A DNA stretch of 64,000 nt from Streptomyces sp. NBRC 110035 (lineage in GTDB: Bacteria > Actinomycetota > Actinomycetes > Streptomycetales > Streptomycetaceae), in contig NZ_BBNN01000015.1 of assembly GCF_000829695.1 (NCBI RefSeq), positions 523,632-587,631 of the forward strand, written 5' to 3'. The notes under the pieces are model-generated. The model was not told the DNA's origin. It saw only the letters and a program-made list of their open reading frames with translations, and ran no database searches. Below, piece after piece: positions 50,633 to 59,468 of this stretch. A program made the position numbers and the translations under genes. The first letter of the stretch is position 1. Each line of letters starts with the position of its first letter.

Positions 50633-50853
50633 GTACTCCGGAAGGGCCGGCGCGGGTGCTGAGGGTGGACCACGCCGCCTGCTGCCGCTCCGGTGCCTGC
50701 TCGCTGGTCGCGCCCGACCTCTTCGACCAGGGCGAGGACGGCAAGGTGCTGCTCAAGAACCCCCGGCCGCCCACGCACCTGCTGGCAGCGGCGCAGGAGG
50801 CCGCCGACTACTGCCCGGTCTCGGCCATTGAGCTGGAGGCTCCACCCGGGTGA
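50629..50853 (+). CDS. [3Fe-4S] ferredoxin, P450 redox partner
   Basis: A 74-residue ferredoxin with the three-cysteine pattern CRSGACSLVAP ... YCPVSAI that binds a [3Fe-4S] cluster, typical of P450-linked ferredoxins in Streptomyces. ATG overlaps the P450 stop codon, so production is coupled one-to-one. The ferredoxin reductase must come from elsewhere in the genome. Confidence 0.93.
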   Translation: MSTPEGPARVLRVDHAACCRSGACSLVAPDLFDQGEDGKVLLKNPRPPTHLLAAAQEAADYCPVSAIELEAPPG

Positions 50854-50996
50854 GCCGGCCGCCCGACCACGTGCCGGAGTCGTCGGGCTGTCGGCCTGCC
50901 GTCGCCCGCCGCCTGGACACGGCAGTACGGGCCCCGAGAGGCCGTCGGCGGCATGCGCGGGCCGGCACGCGCGGTGCCGGGCGCACCTCGGCCGCC

Positions 50997-51024
50997 GCTC
51001 CGTGCGCTGTGGCGCGCACGGAGC
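50997..51024 (+). terminator. hairpin terminator in the 50854-51153 gap
   Basis: Arms GCTCCGTGCGC (50997-51007) and GCGCACGGAGC (51014-51024) are perfect complements with a 6-base loop. It lies 144 bp after the ferredoxin gene. The rest of the 300-bp gap holds no gene I can support and should carry the promoter of the alkylmalonyl-CoA operon. Confidence 0.6.
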
Positions 51025-51153
51025 AGCGTGCGTGCGCCGCTGACCGGGCCGGCCGCCGGCGGGCCCTGCGTGCGCGAGACGCACCTCTCCCACTCCCGCT
51101 TCGTCCGGTGGTGTCCGCCGGCAGGATTCCGACGTCGATCGCGAGGAACACAC

Positions 51154-52515
51154 ATGGACCTGCTCAGCAAGGCGGTGCTCAACGGCGCACCCCCCGAGGG
51201 ACTGGAACGGCTCCCTCTGCCCGACGAGTTCCTCGCCGGATACCTGCGGGCCGAGGACGCCGAGGCGGCGGACCGCCCGGCCGGCACCGACGTGCGGCAG
51301 ACCCTGCACGTGGGCCTCGTGCCGATGCCCGAGCTGGCGCCCGACGAGGTCGTGGTCGCAGTCATGGCCAGCTCGATCAACTACAACACGGTGTGGTCGG
51401 CGATGTTCGAGCCGATCTCCACATTCACGACGCTGCGCCGCTACGCCAGGCAAGGCGGCTACGCCACCCGCCACGACCTGCCGTACCAGGTGGTCGGCTC
51501 GGACGCCTCCGGGGTGGTGGTGCGCGTCGGGGCCGGAGTACGGCACTGGCGGGCCGGCGACCACGTGGTGGTGAGCCCCGCGTACGTCGACGACCAGGAC
51601 CCGGGCTCCCACGACGACGGGATGATGGGCACGCACCTGCGCGCCTGGGGATTCGAGACGAACTTCGGCGGCCTGGCCCACTACACGGTCGTACGGGCCA
51701 CCCAGCTCGTCGCCAAACCGCCCCACCTCACGTGGGAGGAGGCGGCCACGATCACCCTCTGCGCGGGCACGGCGTACCGGATGCTGGTCAGCGACCACGG
51801 CGCCCGGATGAAGCAGGGCGACGTGGTGCTGATCTGGGGCGCTACCGGGGGACTTGGCGCGTACGCCGTGCAGATGGTCCGCAACGGCGGCGGCATCGCG
51901 GTCGGCGTCGTCGGCTCGCAGGCCAAGGCGGACTTCCTGCGGCAGCAGGGCTGCGACCTGGTGATCGACCGCCGGGAGATCGGCATGGGCGACGACGCGG
52001 ACCCCCGGGCCGACGCCGCCGAGCTGGGCCGCAGGCTCGGTCGCCTCATCCGAGCCGAGATTGGCGAGGACCCGAGCATCGCGTTCGACTACGTCGGACG
52101 ATCCACCTTCGGCACCTCGGTGCACGTGGTGCGGCGCGGCGGCACCGTGGTGACCTGCGGATCAAGCACCGGCTACGAGCACAGCTACGACAACCGCTAC
52201 CTCTGGATGAACCTGAAGCGGGTGGTCGGCAGCCACATCGCGAACCTCCACGAACAGACGGAGTGCATACGGCTGTTCAGCCGGGGCAAGCTGGTGCCGG
52301 TGCTCAGCCGCGTCTTTCCGCTGGAGCAGGTCGGGGACGCCGCGCGACTCGTGCAGCAGAACCGGCACCTCGGCAAGGTCGGCGTCCGCTGCCTGGCGCC
52401 GCGCGACGGACTGGGTGTGACCGACCCGGCAGCCCGTGCCCGTATCGGCGAGGAACGCCTCACCGCCTGGCGCCGCCACGCCGCGGCCACCGCCCCGGCG
52501 GGAGCCGCCCGATGA
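51154..52515 (+). CDS. crotonyl-CoA carboxylase/reductase (CCR)
   Basis: A 453-residue medium-chain reductase of the CCR clade: it reduces an enoyl-CoA with NADPH and traps CO2, giving ethylmalonyl-CoA from crotonyl-CoA or longer alkylmalonyl-CoAs. Family blocks: VMASSINYNTVWSA, LPYQVVGSDASGVVVRVG, LTWEEAATITLCAGTAYRML, the NADPH loop WGATGGLGAYAVQM, and LWMNLKRVVGSH. ATG 51154 has GAGGAA upstream; the open frame before it looks non-coding. It is followed by coupled KASIII and hydroxyacyl-CoA dehydrogenase genes, which together can build a 3-hydroxyacyl precursor; no dehydratase is encoded here. The trans-AT in this window looks malonyl-specific, so how the alkylmalonyl unit is used is not clear. 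Confidence 0.93.
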   Translation: MDLLSKAVLNGAPPEGLERLPLPDEFLAGYLRAEDAEAADRPAGTDVRQTLHVGLVPMPELAPDEVVVAVMASSINYNTVWSAMFEPISTFTTLRRYARQGGYATRHDLPYQVVGSDASGVVVRVGAGVRHWRAGDHVVVSPAYVDDQDPGSHDDGMMGTHLRAWGFETNFGGLAHYTVVRATQLVAKPPHLTWEEAATITLCAGTAYRMLVSDHGARMKQGDVVLIWGATGGLGAYAVQMVRNGGGIAVGVVGSQAKADFLRQQGCDLVIDRREIGMGDDADPRADAAELGRRLGRLIRAEIGEDPSIAFDYVGRSTFGTSVHVVRRGGTVVTCGSSTGYEHSYDNRYLWMNLKRVVGSHIANLHEQTECIRLFSRGKLVPVLSRVFPLEQVGDAARLVQQNRHLGKVGVRCLAPRDGLGVTDPAARARIGEERLTAWRRHAAATAPAGAAR

Positions 52516-53504
52516 GCGCCCGGGGCATCCTAGGCACCGGCTCCTACCTGCCCGAACGAGAGGTCGGCAACGAGGAGGTCGCCGCGTGGTGCGGCGTCAC
52601 CGCGCAGTGGATCGAGGAACGGACCGAGATCCTCACCCGGCGGTACGCGGCGTCCGACGAAGCCACGTCGGACCTCGCCGTGCACGCCGTCACCCGGGCC
52701 CTGCAGGCCGCCGGGATCACGGCGGACCAGCTCGACTACCTGATCGTGTCGACGTCCACCGGCGACTCCCCCCAGCCACCCACCGCCTACCTGGTCCAGA
52801 ACGCCATCGGCGCGTCGGGCGCCGCCTGCTTCGACATCAACGTGGTGTGCAGCGGCTTCGTGTACGGGCTTGAACTGGCCCACCGGCTGCTCGCCGGGCG
52901 ACCCCAGGGCTACGCCGTGGTCGTCGGCGCCGATGTCTACTCGCGCATCCTGGACCACGCCGACCACCGCACCACGGTCCTCCTCGGCGACGGCGCGGGC
53001 GCCGCCGTCGTCGGCCCGGTCCGCGACGACCACGGCTTCCTCGGCACCGAGTTGTCCAGCAGCGGAGAGGCCCACCGGCTCATCCGGGTCGAGGCCGGCG
53101 GCAGCCGTACCCCCCTCACCCCGCATACCGTGGATGAGGGCGGCCACTTCTTCCGGATGGACGGCCGGGGCGTTCGCGACTTCGTCATGGAACACGTACC
53201 GCCGATCCTGGACCGGCTGCTGCGCAGCGCCGGGTTCGGCGCCGACATCGTCGACCACTTCGTGCCGCACCAGCCCAACGGGGTGCTGCTGAGCCGCCTG
53301 GTGGAGAAGGCCGGGATGACCGGAGCCCGCACGCATCGCACGTTGGAGAGATACGGGAACGTGGGCAGCGCCTCCGTGCCGGTCGCCCTGGACGACGGTG
53401 TGCGCTCGGGTGCGATCCGCGACGGTGACGTCGTTCTGCTGGCCGGGTTCGGCGGCGGTATGTCCGTCGGGGCGGCCCTGATGCGCTGGCAGGAGAACTC
53501 ATGA
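52512..53504 (+). CDS. 3-oxoacyl-ACP synthase III (KASIII/FabH-like)
   Basis: A 330-residue FabH-type condensing enzyme: nucleophile DINVVCSGFVYGL, VPHQPNGVLL with catalytic His, and YGNVGSASVPVAL with Asn. It condenses an acyl-CoA with malonyl-ACP (or CoA). The ATG overlaps the CCR stop codon (ATGA), and its own stop codon overlaps the next ATG, so the three genes are one translational unit. The context (CCR before, dehydrogenase after) indicates precursor synthesis for an alkylmalonyl-CoA, starting from an acyl-CoA such as acetyl-CoA. Confidence 0.92.
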   Translation: MSARGILGTGSYLPEREVGNEEVAAWCGVTAQWIEERTEILTRRYAASDEATSDLAVHAVTRALQAAGITADQLDYLIVSTSTGDSPQPPTAYLVQNAIGASGAACFDINVVCSGFVYGLELAHRLLAGRPQGYAVVVGADVYSRILDHADHRTTVLLGDGAGAAVVGPVRDDHGFLGTELSSSGEAHRLIRVEAGGSRTPLTPHTVDEGGHFFRMDGRGVRDFVMEHVPPILDRLLRSAGFGADIVDHFVPHQPNGVLLSRLVEKAGMTGARTHRTLERYGNVGSASVPVALDDGVRSGAIRDGDVVLLAGFGGGMSVGAALMRWQENS

Positions 53505-54370
53505 CCCACGACCCGATGAACCGGCTGGGAGTGGTCGGTTGCGGCGTGATGGGCGCGGGCATCGCCGACATCGCGGCCCGGGCCGGGCTCGACGTCCGCG
53601 TGGTCGTGTCGCGCGCCGGAGCCATCCCGGTGGGCCACGACCGCATCCGGCGCTCCATGGGCCAGGCCGTCCGCCGGGGCACGCTCACCGAGCGGGACCG
53701 GGACGCGGCCCTCGGCCGCATCGAGGTGACGGCGGACATCGACCGGCTCGCCGACCGCGACTGCGTGATCGAGGCGGTCCCCGAGAACGAGGACCTGAAG
53801 ACCGCCCTGTTCACCCGGATCGACGGCCTCCTCAAGGACGACGAAACCGTCCTTGCCACCAACACGTCCTCCCTCCCGATCGGCCGGATGGCCCGGGGAA
53901 CCCGTAACCCCCAACGGGTCATCGGCGTCCACTTCTTCAGCCCGGTGCCGCTCATGCCCCTGGTCGAGCTGATCAGCACGTCCCGGACCGACGAGCGGAC
54001 CCGCACCCGGACCGCGGCCCTGCTCACCGGCCCCTTGGGCAAGACCCTCATCGAGGCACCCGACCGCGCGGGGTTCGTGGTCAACGGGCTCCTCATTCCC
54101 TATCTCCTCGGCGCGATGCGCATGGTGGAGTCCGGCCAGGTGACCGCGGACACAGTCGACCAGGGCATGACGCTGGGCTGTGCCCATCCGGTAGGCCCGC
54201 TGCGGCTGGCCGATCTGATCGGGCTCGACGTCGTCAAGGCGGTGGCCGACGCCCTGCACCGGGAGTTCACCGAACCGCAGTACGCCCCGCCGCCGATCCT
54301 GCTGCGGCTGGTGGAGGAGGGAAGGCTCGGCAAGAAGAGCGGGCGGGGGTTTCACCGGTACGAGGGGTGA
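53501..54370 (+). CDS. 3-hydroxyacyl-CoA dehydrogenase (HBDH-like)
   Basis: A 289-residue NAD(P)-dependent 3-hydroxybutyryl-CoA dehydrogenase: Rossmann loop GVVGCGVMGAGIADIAA, ECH/HAD-type catalytic HFFSPVPLMPLVELI, and the C-terminal helix domain with HPVGPLRLADLIGLD and GRLGKKSGRGFHRYE. It reduces the KASIII product to the 3-hydroxyacyl thioester, which after dehydration by an enzyme not encoded here feeds CCR. Last gene of the three-gene operon and, on present evidence, the last intact gene of the cluster before the mobile-element debris. Confidence 0.92.
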   Translation: MTHDPMNRLGVVGCGVMGAGIADIAARAGLDVRVVVSRAGAIPVGHDRIRRSMGQAVRRGTLTERDRDAALGRIEVTADIDRLADRDCVIEAVPENEDLKTALFTRIDGLLKDDETVLATNTSSLPIGRMARGTRNPQRVIGVHFFSPVPLMPLVELISTSRTDERTRTRTAALLTGPLGKTLIEAPDRAGFVVNGLLIPYLLGAMRMVESGQVTADTVDQGMTLGCAHPVGPLRLADLIGLDVVKAVADALHREFTEPQYAPPPILLRLVEEGRLGKKSGRGFHRYEG

Positions 54371-54647
54371 ACCGCCGCGCTCACTTCCCCTCCGGATGAC
54401 GGGTGGAACCCGGCGAGGGCTGCCCCGGTTCTTGCGGCGGTCCTCGGCGGTTGCGGCGATGGATCGTCAGCTGGTGGCCAGGTGGTTGGCAAGGTCAGCG
54501 GCCATGGACAGCGTGATAGGTTCCGCCAGTTGGCGAGGAGGACCTCCGTCGGGGCCGGACTGGGGTGAGCGGTCGCATTCATGCTGAGCTGGGGCCGAGG
54601 ACCGGATGGTTCGAGGAGTTGATGGGCGATGCAGCTGACTCGCTACC
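54371..54647. other. gene-free DNA downstream of the precursor operon
   Basis: No supportable gene, RNA or hairpin terminator was found in this stretch. It leads into a transposase remnant. Confidence 0.5.
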
Positions 54648-54977
54648 GTGCTTGGGGGCCGTCCGTCCTTGGGGTTCGTACACGCGCGGTGGTGTCGGGT
54701 GTCGCATCACGCGGTCGGAGCGGAGGCGGCCGAGGATCTGCACCGGCAGGTCGCCGAGCAGGTGGGCGATGCGGGGTGCGTCGTAGCCGGCGTCCAGCAC
54801 CACGAGGATTTCCGGGTCGCCCTCACGCCACTGGCCGGCGGCGACGAGCCGCTCGACGGCCTCGCGGAGCTGGATTGTGGTGACCGCGGCAACATCGGCG
54901 CCGGGCTGCAGGCGGACCGCATCCAGCACGGCGGTCCAGGACGTGCGGTCGCTCTCCAGCACCGAACCTGAAAGCAC
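54648..54977 (-). pseudogene. transposase remnant (central part only)
   Basis: On the minus strand the translation reads ESDRTSWTAVLDAVRL, TQLREAVERLVAAGQW-like text (here TIQLREAVERLVAAGQW), DPEILVVLDAGYD and GRLRSDRVMR, matching the middle of a transposase family common in Streptomyces (PGW-type start and C-terminal half are absent). About 110 residues of an expected 400-plus remain, with no start and no catalytic C-terminus, so it is dead. Confidence 0.7.
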
Positions 54978-55349
54978 CTTAAATCATGATAGACCCGGTG
55001 CCGGTGAGCGGCCAGCGAAGAACCGACCGGCATGCCACTGGCGGCTTCCACAGTGGGTGACGTGACCCGGCCTTTCCCGACCCGCAGCCTGTAGATGTCA
55101 ATGGTGCTCTTGTCGAGGTCGGACAAGCACTCTCATGTGCCCATCTGGTCTCGTCAGGAGCTACGCTTGCAGCCACGCAGTGCCCTCGCTGGCCTCTTTC
55201 GGTTGCCCCGCCGGTGGACAGCCGGTGGACAGACGCCTTTGGACGGTGCGTCACGGGGTGCCACGGGTCAACCTGTTGCACATGATCTGATCAGCAAAAA
55301 CGTCACCACGCGGCACGACGAGGCACGGCGCAACATGAACGCTCATGGT
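54978..55349. other. gene-free DNA left of the tRNA remnant
   Basis: No coding potential that I trust. The sequence directly left of the tRNA fragment does not continue the tRNA, which places a recombination junction at about 55350. Confidence 0.45.
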
Positions 55350-55394
55350 CTCGTAATGCGTAGGTCTCGGGTTCGAATCCCGAAGGCGGCTCCA
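55350..55394 (+). other. 3' part of a tRNA-Thr(CGT) gene, probable att site
   Basis: These 45 bases hold the anticodon loop CTCGTAA, the 3' anticodon strand TGCGT, the T arm TCGGG-TTCGAAT-CCCGA, the 3' acceptor strand AGGCGGC, a discriminator T and CCA. The bases to the left do not complete the anticodon stem (ATGGT instead of ACGCA), so this is not an intact tRNA. Tyrosine integrases use exactly such tRNA 3' halves as attachment sites, leaving a 3' copy at one end of the inserted element. The anticodon CGT reads Thr ACG codons. Confidence 0.7.
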
Positions 55395-55399
55395 TGGTG

Positions 55400-55433
55400 A
55401 ACCCCAGGTCAGGGCTATGACCTGGGGTTTCTT
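55400..55433 (+). terminator. rho-independent terminator behind the tRNA remnant
   Basis: Arms AACCCCAGGTC (55400-55410) and GACCTGGGGTT (55419-55429) with an 8-base loop, followed by TCTTCG. This is the usual terminator position after a tRNA gene and was presumably carried along with the tRNA 3' end. Confidence 0.75.
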
Positions 55434-55488
55434 CGTTCCACCCATGTTGGAATCCGGGCTAATCGGACATAGGCGGTGTGCGCGTCGC

Positions 55489-55501
55489 AATGCGTAGGTC
55501 T
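55489..55501 (+). repeat. second copy of a 13-bp piece of the tRNA remnant
   Basis: AATGCGTAGGTCT recurs here and at 55355-55367, 134 bp apart. The match ends there (GAAGTTGACTCC follows instead of the T arm), so it is a broken or secondary att-like copy. Confidence 0.4.
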
Positions 55502-55836
55502 GAAGTTGACTCCGAGTCGCCGTTCTGGTCGAGACGGCTGTGACCTGGCCTTTTGCTCCAAGTCGTTGAGTGGCTTCGGTCTGTTCGGTTCGACGTGGTG
55601 GCCATTTGGTGGCCGAGCGTGCAGCGCTCGTGCAGGCGGCTCTATCGGCAGACCCGCGATGGCGGGTGTGTTGGACGCTCGGAGTTGAGCCATTCTGACA
55701 ATTGAGTGATCAGCCCGCACCTCCTGAAGGGTGATTGACGCCCCCGCTCGTCGGGCTCGTGCCGACTGCCTGCTGGGGCTCGCGATTTCAATGCCCAGGC
55801 CGTGGATGTCGGGCGGGCATCGGCGGGGGAACCGAC

Positions 55837-56259
55837 GCCGCGAAGAGGGTCGCCAGCCGGAAGCGAGGCATCCTCACCGACACGATCGGCCTCATCCTCG
55901 CCGTGACTGTCGCCGGCCTCTCCGAAAACGCCATGGGGGTATGTCTCCTCGGCCAGGCCAAGGAGACATACCCCACCATCGCGAAAAGCTGGGTCGACAC
56001 CGGCTTCAAGAACGCCGTCATCGAACACGGCGCCACCCTCGGAATCGGCGCCGAGGTCGTCAACCGCAACCGCGAGAAATGCGGCTTCCATGTCGTGAAG
56101 AGGCGCTGGGTGGTGGAGCGCAGCATCGGCTGGATCATGATGCACCGCCGCCTCGCCCGCGACTACGGGACCCTCGCCACCAGCTCCGAAGCCATGATCC
56201 ATATCGCCTCGATCGGCAACCTCGCCAAGCGCATAACGGACGAGACCACACCCACCTAG
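55837..56259 (+). pseudogene. IS5-family transposase, N-terminally truncated
   Basis: The frame carries the C-terminal half of an IS5-type transposase: RGILTDTIGLILAVTV, a degraded middle, then VVNRNREKCGFHVV and the diagnostic RRWVVERSIGWIMMHRRL with the catalytic Glu, ending SEAMIHIASIGN. The N-terminal half, with the first Asp, is missing, and the region between ILTDT and WVDTG is altered (an LLGQAKETYPTIAK stretch). Not expected to be functional. Confidence 0.8.
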
Positions 56260-56310
56260 CGAGTAACTTACTAGGAGATAAAGGGTAATCTGCCTAGATC
56301 AAACGCCCTC

Positions 56311-56488
56311 TGGCGTGAACGTGCACGTCCACGTCGTACCGCTTGTAGCCGCTGACCCGCAGGCGCTTCTTGCCTCCGAGCCAGAGGTTGAGCCACTCGG
56401 CGACCGCCATCCTGGGGTTGAGTGCCTGCCCGGCCGCCAGGCGCCGCCGGGTCTCGTCGTAGTCCGGCAGCGGCTCCTTGTTCTGCGG
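56311..56488 (-). pseudogene. phage-type integrase remnant (N-terminal SAM-like domain)
   Basis: The minus strand translates to YDETRRRLAAGQALNP followed by MAVAEWLNLWLGGKKRLRV and SGYKRYDVDVHVH, typical of the core-binding domain of actinobacterial tyrosine integrases. Only about 60 residues are left and no catalytic domain is present. About 0.9 kb from the tRNA-Thr att-like site, it fits the idea that an integrative element decayed here. Confidence 0.6.
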
Positions 56489-56611
56489 CCCTCACACCCG
56501 GCCACTGACACACGCGGCGGGCCCGGTATTCACGGGAGTGCCGGATCCCGCGGTGTCCGCGGACGGAGCGGCATCCAGGCCGGGGCCGTGCTCTGCACCC
56601 TTTGCAGGCCG

Positions 56612-56723
56612 GGGCTGGATCAGGTGGTATCGGCGGCTTTGCCACTTCGACCGGCAGCGCGACGACGTCCTCGTCGTCGACAACACGCTCACCGCGCACG
56701 GCCGCGCGTTCACCGGCACCTGA
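56612..56723 (+). pseudogene. TauD/SyrP-like dioxygenase, C-terminal fragment
   Basis: About 37 codons ending VLVVDNTLTAHGRAFTGT before a TGA. In TauD/TfdA-family Fe(II)/2-oxoglutarate dioxygenases this stretch (VLLLDNxLxAHGRxPF) carries the last metal-ligand His. Nothing upstream belongs to the family, so it is a leftover end of a gene of the kind seen in NRPS clusters. Confidence 0.55.
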
Positions 56724-57020
56724 AGAACGCGGTGGCGAGGGCGAATCCCTCCGCTCCAGTCGCAGACCGACAAAGCGGCCGGACCGACACACCCCAGACG
56801 ACGACGCCGTATCCCCACCACCTCGGTGGCGGCGGCCCACGCGCCAGGCCAACGGCCTCAGACTCCCGTGCCACCTCACCCGGACAAGGCCGACGGCGGG
56901 GACGCCTCCCAGGGCGTCCCCGCCGTCGTTCGTCCGCGCCGCGGCCACGGGGGTGTCGCGCGACGCGGAGGCGGCGCCGGACGGAACGGGGGAATAACCG
57001 CTCGGCGCCGGGTCAGAAGG
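56724..57020. other. gene-free stretch before the ABC exporter
   Basis: No supportable gene. It contains the terminator hairpin at 56892-56927. Confidence 0.5.
56892..56927. terminator. strong hairpin terminator downstream of the ABC exporter genes
   Basis: Arms 56892-56906 and 56913-56927 are perfect 15-base complements (GACGGCGGGGACGCC and its complement) with loop TCCCAG. It lies about 95 bp beyond the permease stop codon on the minus strand. Confidence 0.75.
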
Positions 57021-59468
57021 TCACTCCGGTGTGCCCGCCAGCTCCACCGCCCTGCGGCGCAGGGCGAGGCCGGCCGGAGCGACCGCCGAGATCACGGCGA
57101 GCACCGCGCAGGTACCCATGGCCGCCGCGAGCGTCGCCCACGGGATCTCGATGGACGTCCACACCGAGAGCAGGCCCAGCGCGCTCCACATGCCCAGCAG
57201 GTTGAGCCCGGCGACCAGCGCTCCCAGCAGTCCGCCGACCATGACCACCATCAGCGCCTCGGCGCCCACCATCCGCAGCACCTGCCACCTGGTGGCGCCG
57301 GCCAGCCGCAGCACAGCCAACTCGCGGACCCGGTCGGAGGTCGCCATGACCATCGTGTTGGCCAGTGAGATGCCGGTGTAGAGGAGGGCGATCCCGAGGA
57401 CCAGGAAGAAGCCCATCCGGGTCGTCCGGTTGGTCTCGGGGTACGTCGCCCGCACCCAGGCGTCCCTGGTGAGGACCTCCCCGCCCGACACCCGTACCGC
57501 CTGACTCAGACCGGCGGCCACGGTGGCCGTGTCGGCACCGTCCGCGAGGCGTACGTCGACCCGGTCGACGGGCGCCGCGGGGGCGTTGCGTGGCGTGACG
57601 TAGACACCGTTGTTGCCGGTGCCGATGGTCATGACCGCGGCGATCTTCAGGGACTTCCTCGTGCCGTCGCCGAGCCACACGTCCACCCGCTCGCCCACGG
57701 CGTGCTTCTCCCACTCCTCGTTGACGATGATTGAGTCGTCGTCCAGATCGCTCACCTTCCCCGCGGTGAGCGGGAGACGGGCTGTTGCCGCGAGCGGTTC
57801 CGGCTCGACGGCCCTGGCATCGGACCTGATGAGCGCCATGCCGTCCTCCAGGACGTACACGGCGCTCGACGAGCTCGCGGAGACCTCGGCGCCGGACACG
57901 GCCTGAAGCCGCTTCAGCGTCGCCTCGTCGAAGCCGGCGTCGCCCGCCGGAGTGACCACGAAGTCGGCGGCCGTCTGCTCGCGTACCTCGGTGGCCTTCG
58001 CCTCGTTGAGGGTGGCGGTGGCGCCCAGCAGCGAGCCCGCGAGCGCGACCGTGACCAGCACGGGCGCCGCGACGGCGGCGGTGCGGCGCACCCCGGCGGC
58101 GGCGTTCTCCCGCACCAGCATCCCGCCGGCGCCGGGCAGTTGGGCCGGCAGCCAGGCGATCAGCCGGGCCAGTGGCCGCACCAGCACCGGCGCGAGCAGC
58201 GCGACCGCGGTGATCAGCAGCATGGGCCGGCTCACATAGGTCTTGCGCTGCAGCAGGTCGCCCGGGTTCGTCACTAAGGCAAGGGCCAGCGTCACCGCGG
58301 CGGTGATCAGCAGGGCCGCGCCGAACAGCCAGCGGCCCCATGTCATCGGCCGGGTGTCCACGGACGCCTCGCGCAGCGCCTCGGTGGGACCGGTGCGCCC
58401 CGCCCGCCAGGACGCGGCCAGCACGCCGCACAGGGCCACGAACAGGCCCGTCCAGAACGCCATGTGGTAGGGCCAGGTGTAGTCGCCGATGGTGAACCAG
58501 CGGGGCGCGAGGCTCTCGTTGACCGCCCACTCGGCGAGCACGGGAGCCCCGTAGGAACCGAGCACACAGCCGGCGGCCGAGGCGAGCACACCGACCGCGA
58601 GCGCCTCGGAGACGACCATGCGGCGGATCTGGCCCGGGGTCGCCCCGGCGGTGCGCAGCAGCCCGAACTCGCGGCGCCGCTGGGCCACTGCGAACGCGAA
58701 GGTCGAGGCCACCACGAACACCGACACGAACCCGGTGACGCCTCCGGCCGTGCCGAACATGGCGTTCATCGCGGTGAGGGCCTCGCTGTCCCGGTCGGGG
58801 TCGGCGTCGGCGTACCGGCGCGCGTCCCCGGTGAGGACCTGGACGCCTTCGCTGCCGCGCACTGCCTCGCGCACGGCCGCCGCATCGGCGTCGACCACGA
58901 GTTGGAGGCTGCGCGGCGACAGTTCGGCGGCGCGGGTGTCGGTGTAGAACACGGCGTTCTCGAAGCCGAGCCCGGCCACGGTGCCGACGACGCGCACCGT
59001 GCCGCCGTCGGTCCGCACCCGGGTCCCCGGACGGGCCCAGTCACCGCTGACGACGACTTCGTCCGCGGCCTCGGGCGCGCGTCCCGCGTCGAGCTGGTAC
59101 GGCGCGAAGGCCGCGGTGGACCAGGGATGGCCCACCAGATCGGCGGGCCCGCCCTCGGACCGCACGGCGAACGACCGGTCCTCGACGACGGTCCCGAGGT
59201 CCCGCAGCTTCGCGACCGCGTCGTCGGGCACGGCACGCGGCTGCGCGAGCTTCTGGGTGCGGTCGCCGATCGGGGCGGGCACCTCAAGGGTGTCCTGGCC
59301 CTTGACAATGACCGGCGCGACGGCGAACCGCTCCGGACCCCGGCCGGGTGCGTCCAGCGAGGACGCCAGGGCCAGCCCCATCACGGCGATCAGCGCCACG
59401 CCCAGGGAGAGGGCGACGAAACTGCCGACGAAGGTGACCCAGCGGGTGCGCAGCGTGGTGCTCAGCAC
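57021..59468 (-). CDS. ABC transporter permease, FtsX/MacB type (duplicated)
   Basis: An 815-residue membrane protein with two FtsX-like halves: N-terminal helix (FVGSFVALSLGVALIAVMGL), a large external domain, then three-helix FtsX bundles around residues 255-370 and 690-800 (RRREFGLLRTAGATPGQIRRM and RELAVLRLAGATRWQVLRM are the equivalent cytosolic coupling loops). It works with the ATPase encoded just upstream; GTG 59468 overlaps that gene's stop codon (GTGCTGA). MacB-like pairs export drugs, peptides or lipids. It is separated from the cluster by mobile debris, so a role in exporting the cluster product is possible but not shown. Confidence 0.92.
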   Translation of the reverse strand: MLSTTLRTRWVTFVGSFVALSLGVALIAVMGLALASSLDAPGRGPERFAVAPVIVKGQDTLEVPAPIGDRTQKLAQPRAVPDDAVAKLRDLGTVVEDRSFAVRSEGGPADLVGHPWSTAAFAPYQLDAGRAPEAADEVVVSGDWARPGTRVRTDGGTVRVVGTVAGLGFENAVFYTDTRAAELSPRSLQLVVDADAAAVREAVRGSEGVQVLTGDARRYADADPDRDSEALTAMNAMFGTAGGVTGFVSVFVVASTFAFAVAQRRREFGLLRTAGATPGQIRRMVVSEALAVGVLASAAGCVLGSYGAPVLAEWAVNESLAPRWFTIGDYTWPYHMAFWTGLFVALCGVLAASWRAGRTGPTEALREASVDTRPMTWGRWLFGAALLITAAVTLALALVTNPGDLLQRKTYVSRPMLLITAVALLAPVLVRPLARLIAWLPAQLPGAGGMLVRENAAAGVRRTAAVAAPVLVTVALAGSLLGATATLNEAKATEVREQTAADFVVTPAGDAGFDEATLKRLQAVSGAEVSASSSSAVYVLEDGMALIRSDARAVEPEPLAATARLPLTAGKVSDLDDDSIIVNEEWEKHAVGERVDVWLGDGTRKSLKIAAVMTIGTGNNGVYVTPRNAPAAPVDRVDVRLADGADTATVAAGLSQAVRVSGGEVLTRDAWVRATYPETNRTTRMGFFLVLGIALLYTGISLANTMVMATSDRVRELAVLRLAGATRWQVLRMVGAEALMVVMVGGLLGALVAGLNLLGMWSALGLLSVWTSIEIPWATLAAAMGTCAVLAVISAVAPAGLALRRRAVELAGTPE

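Noticed and set aside
50953..51153. Upstream extension of the CCR coding frame
   Set aside because: Arg/Ala-rich text without family similarity and containing a terminator hairpin; ATG 51154 has a good ribosome-binding site and fits the CCR N-terminus.
52512..53504. A second HMG synthase for beta-branching
   Set aside because: The motifs are those of FabH-type KASIII, and the neighbours are CCR and a hydroxyacyl-CoA dehydrogenase.
55350..55394. An intact tRNA gene
   Set aside because: Only the anticodon loop to CCA is present; the 5' half and the 5' anticodon strand are missing.
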